From an uncultured Chloroflexales bacterium (GTDB taxonomy: Bacteria > Chloroflexota > Chloroflexia > Chloroflexales > Chloroflexaceae): a DNA stretch of 33,394 bases. The translations under genes and the position numbers were made by a program. The first letter of the stretch is position 1. The number at the start of each line of letters is the position of its first letter. Location of the stretch: the NCBI GenBank assembly GCA_937925925.1, contig CALANA010000093.1, positions 1-33,394 on the forward strand, read 5' to 3'. The notes under the pieces are model-generated. The model was given only the letters and a program-made list of their open reading frames with translations. It had not been told where the DNA came from and ran no database searches. This document shows positions 15,744 to 23,974 of this stretch, piece after piece.

Positions 15744-16910
15744 ATGAACTTCCCACTTGCTCATCAATCGAACGATCTACCGCCTGCTGCTGCGATGCAC
15801 CTGGCTATTGACCAGGCACGCACGGTTAGCGGGCGCACCAGTCCCAACCCGCCGGTTGGGGCCGTTGTCATCCAGAATGGTGTTGTCGTTGGCATGGGTG
15901 CCACACATCCGCCCGGCGGCCCGCATGCCGAACGGGTGGCGCTGCAGATGGCCGGCGATCAGGCACGCGGGGCCGACCTGTATGTGACCCTGGAACCGTG
16001 TACTTTCTACGGACGCACCCCCCCCTGTACCGAGGCCATTATTGCCGCCGGTGTGCGTCGCGTCTACTATATTGCTCGCGATGATGACCCACGGATGGGT
16101 GCTGGTGCTGCCAGTTGCCTGCACACCGCCGGTATCGAGACCATCCAGATGCCTGATCTCGATGGTGCCGTGGCCGACTTGCTGGCACCGTTTCGCTGCC
16201 GCGTCACTGCCGGGCGTCCACTGGTAACGATCAAGTACGCCATGACCCTTGATGGACGCATTGCTACCATCACTGGTGCCAGTCGCTGGATCAGCGGCGT
16301 AGCGGCTCGCCGTCAGGTTCACGTCCTCCGCGACCACGTGGACGCGATCATGGTGGGCGTGGGGACAGTGCTGGCCGACGATCCGCAACTCACAACCCGC
16401 CTCGATGATCACTGGCGTCCCGTGCAGCATCCGCTGCGAGTGATCGCCGACAGTCACGGGCATACGCCGCTGTCGGCACGGGTGCTAGCCGCAGATCTGC
16501 CCGGTCAGACGCTGATCGCCACGGTCGATCCCTCGCCCTCGTGGGTCGCGGCGGTGACAGCGACTGGCGCACAGGTGCTACACCTGCCGCCCGATTCCAC
16601 CGGGCGGGTTGCGCTCGTGCCGTTGCTTACGCATCTGGCAGCGATCGGCGTGAACCATGTGCTGGTAGAAGGCGGTACTCGCTTGCTCGGCGCACTGACC
16701 GCTGCTGGTCTGGTTGATGAAGTGTGGGCCTTTATCGGGCCAAAACTGGTCGGTGGTGCCAAAGCTCCCGGGCCGCTGGGCGATCCGGGAGTAGCCAGGA
16801 TTGCAGACGCGCAGCAACTCAGCATCCGTCGTGTAGAACGCTACGATCAGGATGTACTGCTGGTCGCCACGGCGACGAATGTGCCGTGGTGGGAGGCGTC
16901 TGTGCGGTAG
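15744..16910 (+). CDS. ribD: Bifunctional diaminohydroxyphosphoribosylaminopyrimidine deaminase / uracil reductase
   Basis: This 388-residue enzyme performs the second and third steps of riboflavin synthesis, deaminating and then reducing the pyrimidine made from GTP. The deaminase domain covers residues 14-155, with zinc ligands His61 (PHAE) and the pair Cys86/Cys95 in EPCTFYGRTPPC; Glu63 is the proton shuttle. The reductase domain follows (RPLVTIKYAMTLDGRIATIT, SRWISG, VGVGTVLADDPQLTTR, VLVEGGTRLLGA). The length is normal for the family. GGGGAGC precedes the ATG. It is the first gene after the FMN riboswitch. Confidence 0.95.
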   Translation: MNFPLAHQSNDLPPAAAMHLAIDQARTVSGRTSPNPPVGAVVIQNGVVVGMGATHPPGGPHAERVALQMAGDQARGADLYVTLEPCTFYGRTPPCTEAIIAAGVRRVYYIARDDDPRMGAGAASCLHTAGIETIQMPDLDGAVADLLAPFRCRVTAGRPLVTIKYAMTLDGRIATITGASRWISGVAARRQVHVLRDHVDAIMVGVGTVLADDPQLTTRLDDHWRPVQHPLRVIADSHGHTPLSARVLAADLPGQTLIATVDPSPSWVAAVTATGAQVLHLPPDSTGRVALVPLLTHLAAIGVNHVLVEGGTRLLGALTAAGLVDEVWAFIGPKLVGGAKAPGPLGDPGVARIADAQQLSIRRVERYDQDVLLVATATNVPWWEASVR

Positions 16911-16935
16911 CACGTTTCAACGTTTCAACGTGCTA
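16908..16935 (+). other. Perfect inverted repeat overlapping the ribD stop codon
   Basis: TAGCACGTT (16908-16916) is inverted at 16927-16935 (AACGTGCTA) around a 10-base loop. The first three bases are the ribD stop codon. No U-run follows, so it may stabilise or process the mRNA rather than end it. Confidence 0.55.
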
Positions 16936-17008
16936 CCGTGTCAACGTGTGGCCTTTTATAGAGCGATGCGGTGTGCGGAATAATATCACCATCAGCGGAG
17001 GGCAACGT

Positions 17009-17611
17009 ATGTTTACGGGAATTGTCGAAGAAATCGGCCAGGTTCTGGCCGCAACGACCGATCAGGAGCGCGATAACACGCTCACCATTGGCTGTCGTCT
17101 GGCACTGCAAGATGCTCGTCTGGGCGATAGCATTGCGGTCAACGGTGTCTGCCTGACGGTCACGGCTCTGGCCGATGACCGGTTTTCGGTTGGCGTCAGC
17201 CCTGAAACGTTGCGTCGTACCAACCTGGGCTTGCTAGGCGTGGGTGATCCAGTCAACCTGGAACGCTCGCTCACTTTTGGCGGGCGCATGGGCGGCCACT
17301 ATGTGCAGGGACATATTGATGGGACGGGCGTCATCACGTCGATTGTCCCCGACGGCGAGTCGCGCCGGGTGACGATTCGCCCGCCACACAACTTGCTGCC
17401 CTACATTGTCGAGAAGGGCTTTATTGCCGTCGATGGCGTCAGCCTGACCGTGGCGGAAATGCACGCCACCAGCTTTACGATTGCGCTGATCGCCTATACC
17501 CAGGAGGCGGTGATCATGGGCCGGCAAGAGGTTGGTGCCCATGTGAACCTGGAGGTCGATACTATTGCCAAGTATGTGGCGCGGCTGGTTGCGCCATACC
17601 ACGTCGCTTGA
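17009..17611 (+). CDS. ribE: Riboflavin synthase, alpha subunit
   Basis: A 200-residue enzyme that converts two 6,7-dimethyl-8-ribityllumazine molecules into riboflavin and the pyrimidine precursor. The start [12 protein letters not shown] is the hallmark N-terminus and has GGAGGG upstream; the frame is open further up but that part overlaps ribD. Two lumazine-binding repeats are visible, with [16 protein letters not shown] in the first and [16 protein letters not shown] in the second, and [13 protein letters not shown] between them. It is the second gene of the rib operon. The length is normal. Confidence 0.95.
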   Translation: MFTGIVEEIGQVLAATTDQERDNTLTIGCRLALQDARLGDSIAVNGVCLTVTALADDRFSVGVSPETLRRTNLGLLGVGDPVNLERSLTFGGRMGGHYVQGHIDGTGVITSIVPDGESRRVTIRPPHNLLPYIVEKGFIAVDGVSLTVAEMHATSFTIALIAYTQEAVIMGRQEVGAHVNLEVDTIAKYVARLVAPYHVA

Positions 17612-17643
17612 TCAGCGAGATCTGCATTATAAGGAGAGTTGTC

Positions 17644-18855
17644 ATGTTGACATCCATCGCGGAGGCGCTGAACGACTATGCTGCCGGGCGTATGATCATT
17701 GTTGTTGATGACGAAGACCGCGAAAACGAGGGTGATTTGCTTTGTGCGGCGCAGTTTGTCACTCCGCAAACAATCGCATTTATGGCCCGCGAGGGACGCG
17801 GCCTGATCTGCCTGGCAATGACAGGCGATCAACTCGACCGGCTCGAACTGCCACTGATGGTCACCAACAACACGGCCCGCCTCGGCACCAACTTCACGGT
17901 ATCGATCGAGGCTGCACATGGCGTCACTACCGGCATTTCGGCAGCCGACCGTGCCCACACGATCAAGGTAGCGATTGATCCGGCCAGTCAGCCCCACGAC
18001 CTGAACCGGCCCGGTCATATCTTTCCGTTGCGCGCAGTTGAGGGCGGCGTGCTGGTGCGGGCCGGGCATACCGAGGCTGCTGTAGACCTGGCGCGCATGG
18101 CCGGACTACAGCCAGCCGGCGTACTCTGTGAGATTATGAATGCCGATGGCACCATGGCGCGTATGCCGGATCTGCAGCAGTTTGCCGCCCGCCACGACCT
18201 GAAGATGATCAGTGTGGCACAGATTATTGCCCATCGCCGCCAGCATGAGCGCCTGATACAACGCGCAGCCGAGGCCACCCTGCCCACGCGCTACGGTGTC
18301 TTCCATACCATTTCCTACACCAGCCCCTACGATCCCAATGATGCCATCGCGCTGGTGATGGGTGAGCCTTCAGCCGACGAACCGGTGCTGGTACGTGTAC
18401 ATTCCGAGTGCTTGACGGGTGATGTGTTTGGGAGCCTGCGCTGCGATTGCCGGGCACAACTCGAACAGGCGATGGAGGGCATTGCTGCTGCCGGGCAGGG
18501 CGTCATCCTCTACCTGCGCCAGGAGGGACGTGGGATTGGTCTGCACAACAAACTGCGCGCCTATGCCTTGCAAGAGCAAGGCTTCGACACGGTGGAGGCC
18601 AATGAACAACTGGGTTTTGCTGCTGATCTGCGCGACTATGGCATCGGTGCCCAGATTCTAGTTGACCTGGGGCTGCGTCGCATTCGCCTGATGACCAACA
18701 ACCCCAAAAAGATCGTAGGGTTGCAAGGCTATGGCCTGGAGATAGTGGAACAGGTACCGCTGCAAACCACTCCCACCCCCTACAACGCCTCCTATTTGCT
18801 CACAAAACGTGAGAAACTGGGGCATCTCCTGGAGGTATCATATGCGCACGTTTGA
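17644..18855 (+). CDS. ribBA: Bifunctional DHBP synthase / GTP cyclohydrolase II
   Basis: A 403-residue fusion that supplies both building blocks of riboflavin. The N-terminal DHBP synthase has [11 protein letters not shown] (22-32, metal site), [13 protein letters not shown] and [13 protein letters not shown]. The C-terminal GTP cyclohydrolase II begins near residue 205 and has zinc cysteines Cys256, Cys267 and Cys269 in [17 protein letters not shown], then [14 protein letters not shown] and [10 protein letters not shown]. Both active sites look complete. The ATG at 17644 follows AAGGAG. Its last 14 bases overlap ribH, so the two are probably coupled in translation. Confidence 0.95.
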   Translation: MLTSIAEALNDYAAGRMIIVVDDEDRENEGDLLCAAQFVTPQTIAFMAREGRGLICLAMTGDQLDRLELPLMVTNNTARLGTNFTVSIEAAHGVTTGISAADRAHTIKVAIDPASQPHDLNRPGHIFPLRAVEGGVLVRAGHTEAAVDLARMAGLQPAGVLCEIMNADGTMARMPDLQQFAARHDLKMISVAQIIAHRRQHERLIQRAAEATLPTRYGVFHTISYTSPYDPNDAIALVMGEPSADEPVLVRVHSECLTGDVFGSLRCDCRAQLEQAMEGIAAAGQGVILYLRQEGRGIGLHNKLRAYALQEQGFDTVEANEQLGFAADLRDYGIGAQILVDLGLRRIRLMTNNPKKIVGLQGYGLEIVEQVPLQTTPTPYNASYLLTKREKLGHLLEVSYAHV

Positions 18856-19312
18856 GGGTACCCTGATCGGGAGCGAACTACGGGTAGGGATTGTTGTCAG
18901 CCGCTGGAACGAATTTATCACCACGCGCCTGTTAGAAGGGGCGCTTGACGGCCTGCGGCGGCATGGCGTCGATCCCGATCATATCACCGTCGCCTGGGTA
19001 CCAGGATCGTTCGAGATCCCCCTGGCCTGCCGCCATATGGCTGTCAGTGGGCAGTATGATGTGCTGATTACCCTGGGAGCAGTTATCCGGGGCGCAACCT
19101 CACACTACGATCATGTTGCCAGTGCCGTGACGAGCGGGGTGGCGCAGGTAGGGTTAGAAACCGGCGTGCCGTGCATTTTTGGGGTGCTTACGACCGAGAA
19201 TATCGAACAGGCCATCGAGCGGGCCGGTACCAAGGCCGGGAACAAAGGCTTTGAGGCGGCGGCGGCGGCGATCGAGATGGCAACGTTGCTCTGGGCACTG
19301 CGCGAAGAGTGA
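18842..19312 (+). CDS. ribH: 6,7-dimethyl-8-ribityllumazine synthase
   Basis: A 156-residue enzyme joining the two products of RibBA/RibD into lumazine. Family motifs are VSRWNEFIT (19-27), [10 protein letters not shown] (53-62), [14 protein letters not shown] (79-92, with catalytic His88) and [16 protein letters not shown] followed by GNKGFEAA. The ATG at 18842 has GGAGG upstream, inside the end of ribBA. It is the last gene of the operon; gene order ribD-ribE-ribBA-ribH is the classical Bacillus-type arrangement. Confidence 0.95.
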   Translation: MRTFEGTLIGSELRVGIVVSRWNEFITTRLLEGALDGLRRHGVDPDHITVAWVPGSFEIPLACRHMAVSGQYDVLITLGAVIRGATSHYDHVASAVTSGVAQVGLETGVPCIFGVLTTENIEQAIERAGTKAGNKGFEAAAAAIEMATLLWALREE

Positions 19313-19472
19313 TGACATGACGTGTAGTGCGGGTGAGACACGAGACGCGAGGCGAAGCCGCATACATAGCTGATTTACATATGGTAACATGGTGGTAACG
19401 GTAATCGGGTTATAATGAATGATATGGATGCCCAGGGCTGTATAGCCCGACATGTTGATCATTCCCTATGAC

Positions 19473-19593
19473 AGGAGTTATGTGGTGGCTTGCAGCCCAT
19501 GCCCTTTTCGTCTCCGGCAACCTGGAAAAAACAGGTAACGTAGCACTCTGCCGAAGGTAAAAAAGACGGCTGGTTTGAGCAACCGCGTTTCTA
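19473..19593. mobile_element. Palindromic-end intergenic repeat, copy 5
   Basis: The left end AGGAGTTATGTGGTGGC and the right end GAGCAACCGCGTTTC are degraded family ends. Read on the minus strand the right half has ACGCGGTTGCTCAAACC and ACCTTCGGCAGAGTGCT, matching the copy at 27771. The rest of the 19313-19619 spacer shows a TATAAT-like string at 19409 without a partner -35, and nothing else convincing. Confidence 0.5.
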
Positions 19594-19619
19594 CCCTATG
19601 AACACTTCGGAGCAATGTT

Positions 19620-20228
19620 ATGAATCCATTACCACTCATATCATCACAGCATGCTAACACCAGTCCGAATACCCTGGCAACGTTCAGCTTTACCAGCCCA
19701 CTTGAGAGTCGTCAGATGAGCCTGCGTAGTCGGCGCACGATGTTGGCATTAAGCTACCTGATTGAAGACTATGCTGGTTATACAGACAATACCTACCTGA
19801 TTGCCACCTTTCAGCGCTTTTCGCTCTATCAGCGCCAATATGAACGCTACCAGCGCCTGGCACGGCACTGTCCGCAGATCTACGTGCTGGGACTTCCCGA
19901 TAAGACCCTCCCCACATTACCGAACGTTACCGTGCTGCCCCTGGAACCATCCTGGCCGCTTATTCATGAATGGGTAGTCATTGCCAGTGGCCCGACATGC
20001 TGTGTAGGGTTGCTCGCCTATGACCGTGAGCAGCGAACCCCTGCTCGGTATTCGCGGCATTTTCATGGGTTCTGGACAACCAACACTGCGATCATTGACG
20101 AGCGGGTGGCGGCATTCTACGCGGCTCTGGGTCAACCAGCGCCAACGATTATGCGTGACAATTATGCCACCCATCATACGACCATGGCCCTCCAGAAAGA
20201 GTTGCCATCACGCTTACGCCAGATATAA
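19620..20228 (+). CDS. Probable DICT sensory-domain protein
   Basis: A 202-residue soluble protein that resembles the DICT domain, a module found beside diguanylate cyclases and two-component proteins. The stretches that suggest this are MLALSYLIEDYAG, TYLIATFQRFSLYQRQYERY, RLARHCPQIYVLGLPD, NVTVLPLEPSWPLIHEWVVI and FHGFWTTNTAIIDERVAAFY. No output domain is fused, so it would be a stand-alone sensor or adapter. The first 35 residues are low in structure. It is followed after 20 bases by a histidine phosphatase gene and may be co-transcribed with it. Ligand unknown. Confidence 0.6.
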   Translation: MNPLPLISSQHANTSPNTLATFSFTSPLESRQMSLRSRRTMLALSYLIEDYAGYTDNTYLIATFQRFSLYQRQYERYQRLARHCPQIYVLGLPDKTLPTLPNVTVLPLEPSWPLIHEWVVIASGPTCCVGLLAYDREQRTPARYSRHFHGFWTTNTAIIDERVAAFYAALGQPAPTIMRDNYATHHTTMALQKELPSRLRQI

Positions 20229-20248
20229 TCACCAACGCGGAGGTACTC

Positions 20249-20902
20249 ATGCACACAGGGGTGCTGCGCCTGTTTCTAATTCGCCACGGTGAAGCCGTTG
20301 GTAATACCGAGATGCGCTATCTGGGTTGTCAAGATGACCCGCTGACCGAACATGGTCACTGGCAAGCCGACTGCCTGGCGCAGGCCTTCCGTACATTGCC
20401 CATCCAGGCCATCTATACCAGTCCGCTGCAACGCACCGTTGCGACTGCCAGCGCTATTGCCCACGCTTGTGAACGACCGCTGCACGTTGAAGCCCGTCTG
20501 CGCGAGGCTTCGTCGGGTATCTGGGAAGGATTGACCCGCGCCGAAGTATTGGCCCGCAGCGCCGAGGACGCGCAGCACCTGCACCAGTGGGAACAGAACG
20601 CCGACTGTGCACCACCCGGTGGTGAGTCGCTACAAGCAGTACAGGTTCGTACCCTCGAATTTATAGACGAATTAGTCTGTACCTACACTAATGAATGGCT
20701 GGCGTTAGTTACCCACGTTAGCCCGATCAAGGCACTCCTGTGTGCCACACTCAATATGCCGCTGATTAATGCACGCCATCTCTTCCTTGACCCGGCCACA
20801 ATTAGCGTGATCGATTGGGGGCATAAACCCGTGCTGCGTCTGTTCAATGCCCATGCGCATCTGGGGTGGACGGCCGCACGGTGGATGCAAACAGCCTTCT
20901 AA
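20249..20902 (+). CDS. Histidine phosphatase (phosphoglycerate mutase-like) family protein
   Basis: A 217-residue member of the branch-1 histidine phosphatase superfamily. The catalytic motif is LFLIRHGEAVGNT with phospho-His13; YTSPLQRTVATASAIA, LREASSGIWEGLTRAE and the second histidine in LALVTHVSPIKALL complete the active site. Members remove phosphate from sugar phosphates, alpha-ribazole phosphate or other small molecules; the sequence does not single one out. GCGGAGG precedes the ATG. It sits 20 bases after the DICT gene. Confidence 0.88.
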   Translation: MHTGVLRLFLIRHGEAVGNTEMRYLGCQDDPLTEHGHWQADCLAQAFRTLPIQAIYTSPLQRTVATASAIAHACERPLHVEARLREASSGIWEGLTRAEVLARSAEDAQHLHQWEQNADCAPPGGESLQAVQVRTLEFIDELVCTYTNEWLALVTHVSPIKALLCATLNMPLINARHLFLDPATISVIDWGHKPVLRLFNAHAHLGWTAARWMQTAF

Positions 20903-20966
20903 CCACGCCGTTAGTACTACATGGGTATCCCCCATATAGCCGGTACCATCTCCGCGCTATGGCATA

Positions 20967-20995
20967 TTGCCCTGGATTTCGTACCGGGTTATAAT
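20967..20995 (+). promoter_or_regulatory. Promoter of the TPR/zinc-finger gene
   Basis: TTGCCC (20967-20972) and a perfect TATAAT (20990-20995) are separated by 17 bases, and the ATG at 21014 follows after 18 bases. The short leader leaves room only for the AAGGAG site. Confidence 0.6.
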
Positions 20996-21013
20996 GGGAA
21001 TAAGGAGAATGGT

Positions 21014-21892
21014 ATGACTGAGTTCCATACGACAGACGATATTGCAACCCTGATCCAGGAGGGTCAGGCGGCGCTGCTGGCAGGCGATACCTATGAAGCG
21101 CGTCAGCGCTTCCGGCGCGTGGTCGAGGTCGATCCTACGAACGTGGCCGGTTGGATAGGCCTGGCCGGTGCCGTGCGCCCCTATAAAGAGAAGCAGCAAT
21201 ATCTGCAACGGGCGCTGGAACTGGATCAGACCAGCACGGAAGCCCGTGCCAGCCTGGAATATGTGGAAGCCAAACTGGCTATCGGCGAGATCCTGGCACC
21301 ACGCGGTGTTTCGACCCCCGTGGATGATCCGATCCTGACTTCCTTCGACGTACCACACAGCGCAGCACAGAACGAGTATGCAGACCTCGAACCGGCAACC
21401 GACATTCAGTACTGTTATATCCATCCGGATCGGGAAACTGGACTACGTTGTACCCAGTGTGAACGCCCAATTTGTGCCGAATGCATGGTGCGTGCGCCTG
21501 TTGGTCAACTCTGCCCGGAATGTGCCCGTGCCCGCCGCCCGCGCAACTATCAGGTATCCGCTGGCAATCTGGCTGTTGCCGGTGTGATCGGCATCGTCGG
21601 TTCTTTCTTTGCCAATTTCGTGGCGGCTCAGTTCTTATTCATGCTTGGGTTCTTTGCTTTTTTTCTGGCCTTCATTCTGGCTCCGATGATCGGCGAATTG
21701 TTTGTGCGTATCCTGGATCGAGTCACGCATGGCAAGCGTGGCAAAGAAATGCAAGTGACGGTCGGCATCGGCATTGGTCTGGGGGCAGCCCCGCTGATCA
21801 TCTTGCCGTTCCTTTTAGGAGCGTTCCCATCGCTTCCATTATTACTCTTCATCATTATGACCATTACGACTGCAGTGGCCCGTTTGCGCTGA
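21014..21892 (+). CDS. TPR and B-box-type zinc finger membrane protein
   Basis: A 292-residue protein with three parts. Residues 8-95 form tetratricopeptide-like helices (EGQAALLAGDTYEARQRFRR, then LQRALELDQTSTEARASLEY). Residues about 130-180 form a small zinc-binding domain with the pattern C-x-H-P, L-R-C-x-x-C, P-I-C-x-x-C and L-C-P-E-C. The last 110 residues hold three or more hydrophobic segments separated by a basic loop (VTHGKRGKEMQ). This layout suggests a membrane protein with a cytosolic protein-binding head. No enzyme motif is present. AAGGAG lies 7 bases before the ATG, which fixes the start; an upstream in-frame start would overlap the promoter. Confidence 0.75.
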   Translation: MTEFHTTDDIATLIQEGQAALLAGDTYEARQRFRRVVEVDPTNVAGWIGLAGAVRPYKEKQQYLQRALELDQTSTEARASLEYVEAKLAIGEILAPRGVSTPVDDPILTSFDVPHSAAQNEYADLEPATDIQYCYIHPDRETGLRCTQCERPICAECMVRAPVGQLCPECARARRPRNYQVSAGNLAVAGVIGIVGSFFANFVAAQFLFMLGFFAFFLAFILAPMIGELFVRILDRVTHGKRGKEMQVTVGIGIGLGAAPLIILPFLLGAFPSLPLLLFIIMTITTAVARLR

Positions 21893-21940
21893 GGAGTGGT
21901 ATCGCCATCTCCCAGATGCGCGTCGAGAAGTGAAGGGGAT

Positions 21941-22012
21941 AGGAGGTACGTGGTGGTTCATTTGCTCTGTTTTTGCCTGCGGCAGCATGATAGCAACAAG
22001 CGACCGCGTAAC
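21941..22012. mobile_element. Palindromic-end intergenic repeat, copy 6 (short)
   Basis: GGAGGTACGTGGTGGTTC at the left and AAGCGACCGCGTAAC at the right are family ends around a short core (TTTTTGCCTGCGGCAGCA). At about 72 bp it is the smallest copy and lacks the central hairpin. Confidence 0.5.
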
Positions 22013-22195
22013 TCGTGTAGGCGTTACAGAACTGTCATCAAGGTGGCAGCATTTTCACTTGCGCCATTCTTACCGAAGTCGCTATAATGCGAATGTTTAT
22101 GCATATGATACCAGTCTTGCCAGAATGAGCGTGCTTTTGCATCAACCTGCCAATCATCCCTGGTGGTCAGCCACATTGAATATGCGGAGTATGTA

Positions 22196-22245
22196 GGAAC
22201 GACGTTCGTCGTTCTTACGACGCCAGAAACGACGGACGTCGTTCC
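22196..22245. repeat. REP-like inverted repeat
   Basis: GGAACGACGTTCGTCGTT (22196-22213) pairs with AACGACGGACGTCGTTCC (22228-22245), with one mismatch over 18 bases. It lies in the 457-base spacer before the AAA+ gene. It is probably a transcribed stem-loop or a small dispersed repeat. Nothing gene-like was seen elsewhere in that spacer. Confidence 0.6.
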
Positions 22246-22349
22246 GACGTATCCTGCAACATCACGGTACTCAACCACGAGGGGCAACCAAAGGAACAGT
22301 AACAACATATGAACCAGACTGGTAATGACACAGAGAGTGAGGCAGTCTG

Positions 22350-23567
22350 ATGGAGCAGGTTTTGCAACATATGCGTCGTGCAGAGCGTGGAACACAAAAT
22401 CCACTCGACGATATTGAGCAGCAGATGCGGGAAAACATTTTCGGCCAGGAGCGGGCAATCGAAAGTATTATTCGGGTTCTCAATCGAGCGCGATTCGGGT
22501 TTTCAGCCGGCAATCCGCGTCGACCACGAGCGACGCTGTTGTTTCTGGGGCCGACCGGGGTGGGAAAAACCGCAACGGCACGCCGCCTGGCCCAACTGCT
22601 ACGGCCCGATGAGGAAGCCTTTCTCAAAATAGATTGCTCGCTCTTTAGTCAGGGCCATGAAGTCTCGGCACTGGTTGGCGCTCCCCCTTCCTATGTAGGC
22701 CGTGACCAGAAGCCGCTGCTGAACCCGGATATTATCGAGCAGGAGAACAGTGTTGTTCTCTTTGACGAGATTGAGAAGGGCCAGCCGGAACTGTGGAATT
22801 TGCTGCTGCAAATTATGGAGGATGGTGAGATCTTGCTGTTGAATGGCGGGCGACGCGTATCGTTCCACAACAGCCTGATTATTCTAACGACCAATGTTGG
22901 GGCAAAGGAGATGGTTGATTTTCTGGATCGACGTACGATCGGCTTTCGCACGCCCCATCACGACGTAGAGTCGACCGGTCAACAGATCTACCAGATTGGG
23001 TTTGAGGCCCTGCAGCGCGTCTTTCAGCCCGAATGGATTAATCGCCTGGACGAGATCATTGCCTTCCGCCCACTCTCCAGTGACATCCTCCGCCAGGTAC
23101 TCAACCGTATGTTAGACGAGAGTAATCAGCAGTATCTACGCCACGGTATTAGCGTCGAAGTATCACCGGAGGCCAGGGAATATCTTTTGCAGAAAGGCTT
23201 TGAGGCTCGCTTTGGGGCACGCCCACTGCGCCAGTGCCTGCTCAAAGAACTTGATGCGCCGCTGTCAGATCTGCTGGCTTCGGGTGGTATTCCACACGGT
23301 AGTCGAGTATTGGTCGTTGCGACAGGTATTGATAAGCATGGTCAGGCACTTGAATTCTATTACGAGGAAGCCCCGGAACTTCTACGTCGTGCCGAGGAAT
23401 TGCGGGCCGAAGAGGTTGGACGCGCACCTGCTGATGGTCCACAACAACCCAGTGTCAGCTTGCACAGTGAACGCCTGGGAGGATTGGAGAACAGCGCCAG
23501 TTCATCGGGCATTCGTGGCCCGCGCCTATCGCCCCGTCGCAATATTGAGAGTGGGCGCAACCGCTAA
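22350..23567 (+). CDS. Stand-alone ClpB-D2-like AAA+ ATPase
   Basis: A 405-residue Clp/Hsp100-type ATPase with a single AAA+ module. Walker A is GPTGVGKT (67-74), Walker B is VVLFDEIEK (135-143), sensor 1 is ILTTNVG, and the probable arginine finger is Arg232 in PEWINRLDEI. The C-terminal small domain has KGFEARFGARPLRQCLLKEL. The substrate-gripping pore loop is kept as GAPPSYVGRD (Tyr115). The ClpB N domain, first AAA+ domain and coiled-coil M domain are absent, and no ClpP-docking loop is evident. The last 60 residues are a charged, low-complexity tail. It probably remodels proteins, with an unknown partner. The ribosome binding site is weak. Confidence 0.85.
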   Translation: MEQVLQHMRRAERGTQNPLDDIEQQMRENIFGQERAIESIIRVLNRARFGFSAGNPRRPRATLLFLGPTGVGKTATARRLAQLLRPDEEAFLKIDCSLFSQGHEVSALVGAPPSYVGRDQKPLLNPDIIEQENSVVLFDEIEKGQPELWNLLLQIMEDGEILLLNGGRRVSFHNSLIILTTNVGAKEMVDFLDRRTIGFRTPHHDVESTGQQIYQIGFEALQRVFQPEWINRLDEIIAFRPLSSDILRQVLNRMLDESNQQYLRHGISVEVSPEAREYLLQKGFEARFGARPLRQCLLKELDAPLSDLLASGGIPHGSRVLVVATGIDKHGQALEFYYEEAPELLRRAEELRAEEVGRAPADGPQQPSVSLHSERLGGLENSASSSGIRGPRLSPRRNIESGRNR

Positions 23568-23587
23568 GCGCCTCTCTGCAAAGTGGC

Positions 23588-23633
23588 GCGATCTCCTCTC
23601 TCCTTTTTTCAAGTGTGGTTGGGGTGAGATCGC
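23588..23633 (+). terminator. Possible terminator after the AAA+ gene
   Basis: GCGATCTC (23588-23595) pairs with GAGATCGC (23626-23633), extendable by CAAAG/CTTTG with a bulge. The loop holds a T6 run, and a few Ts follow the stem. It lies 21 bases after the stop codon. Confidence 0.4.
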
Positions 23634-23688
23634 TTTGTAATGAAAAAACGCCTTTTCTATCGCAATCGCTGTTGGTCCGTGTTCACTC

Positions 23689-23789
23689 TGCGCCTGGGGG
23701 CGAGGGCGAGACGCCCTCGTCTCCGCGATAGACGGCGTCCTGCCCGCCGTCGTGCATATGCGGGCGGGACACCCGTGCGCCCAGGCGCA
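23689..23789. repeat. Cloverleaf-like GC-rich palindromic unit
   Basis: TGCGCCTGGG (23689-23698) closes with CCCAGGCGCA (23780-23789). Inside are a perfect hairpin GAGGGCG/CGCCCTC (23702-23718, loop AGA) and a second stem CCCGCC/GGCGGG. The arrangement of a closing stem plus two inner arms resembles a folded RNA or a cruciform-forming mobile unit. It is not a tRNA: there is no acceptor, anticodon or T-loop sequence. Confidence 0.55.
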
Positions 23790-23850
23790 CCATAAACGCT
23801 GACGACCGTGCCTACCCCCAGATGTGAATAGTTACATTCTGCGCTGGTAT

Positions 23851-23880
23851 TGACATACTATGACAGACCATAGTATAATA
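23851..23880 (+). promoter_or_regulatory. Consensus promoter of the GAF histidine kinase gene
   Basis: A perfect TTGACA (23851-23856) and a perfect TATAAT (23875-23880) are separated by 18 bases, about 95 bases before the start codon. This is the best promoter match in the window. Confidence 0.8.
23857..23876. promoter_or_regulatory. Putative operator inside the promoter spacer
   Basis: TACTATG (23857-23863) and CATAGTA (23870-23876) form a perfect 7-bp inverted repeat with 6 bases between, filling the gap between the -35 and -10 hexamers. A dimeric regulator bound there would block or reshape the promoter. Confidence 0.5.
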
Positions 23881-23974
23881 ACTGTTCAATCCCCACACAT
23901 AGAAGCGTTGACAACACCAGGTAATATACGGTAAAGTAGATGTGTGCGAAAAGTTGCTCACCTACGAGGTATGT

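Noticed and set aside
15777..16463. 228-residue minus-strand frame opposite ribD
   Set aside because: Antisense shadow of a certain ribD gene; the protein has no recognisable features and no ribosome binding site.
23689..23789. tRNA-like cloverleaf
   Set aside because: Stem arrangement is suggestive, but no TTCRANNC loop, anticodon arm or acceptor end is present.
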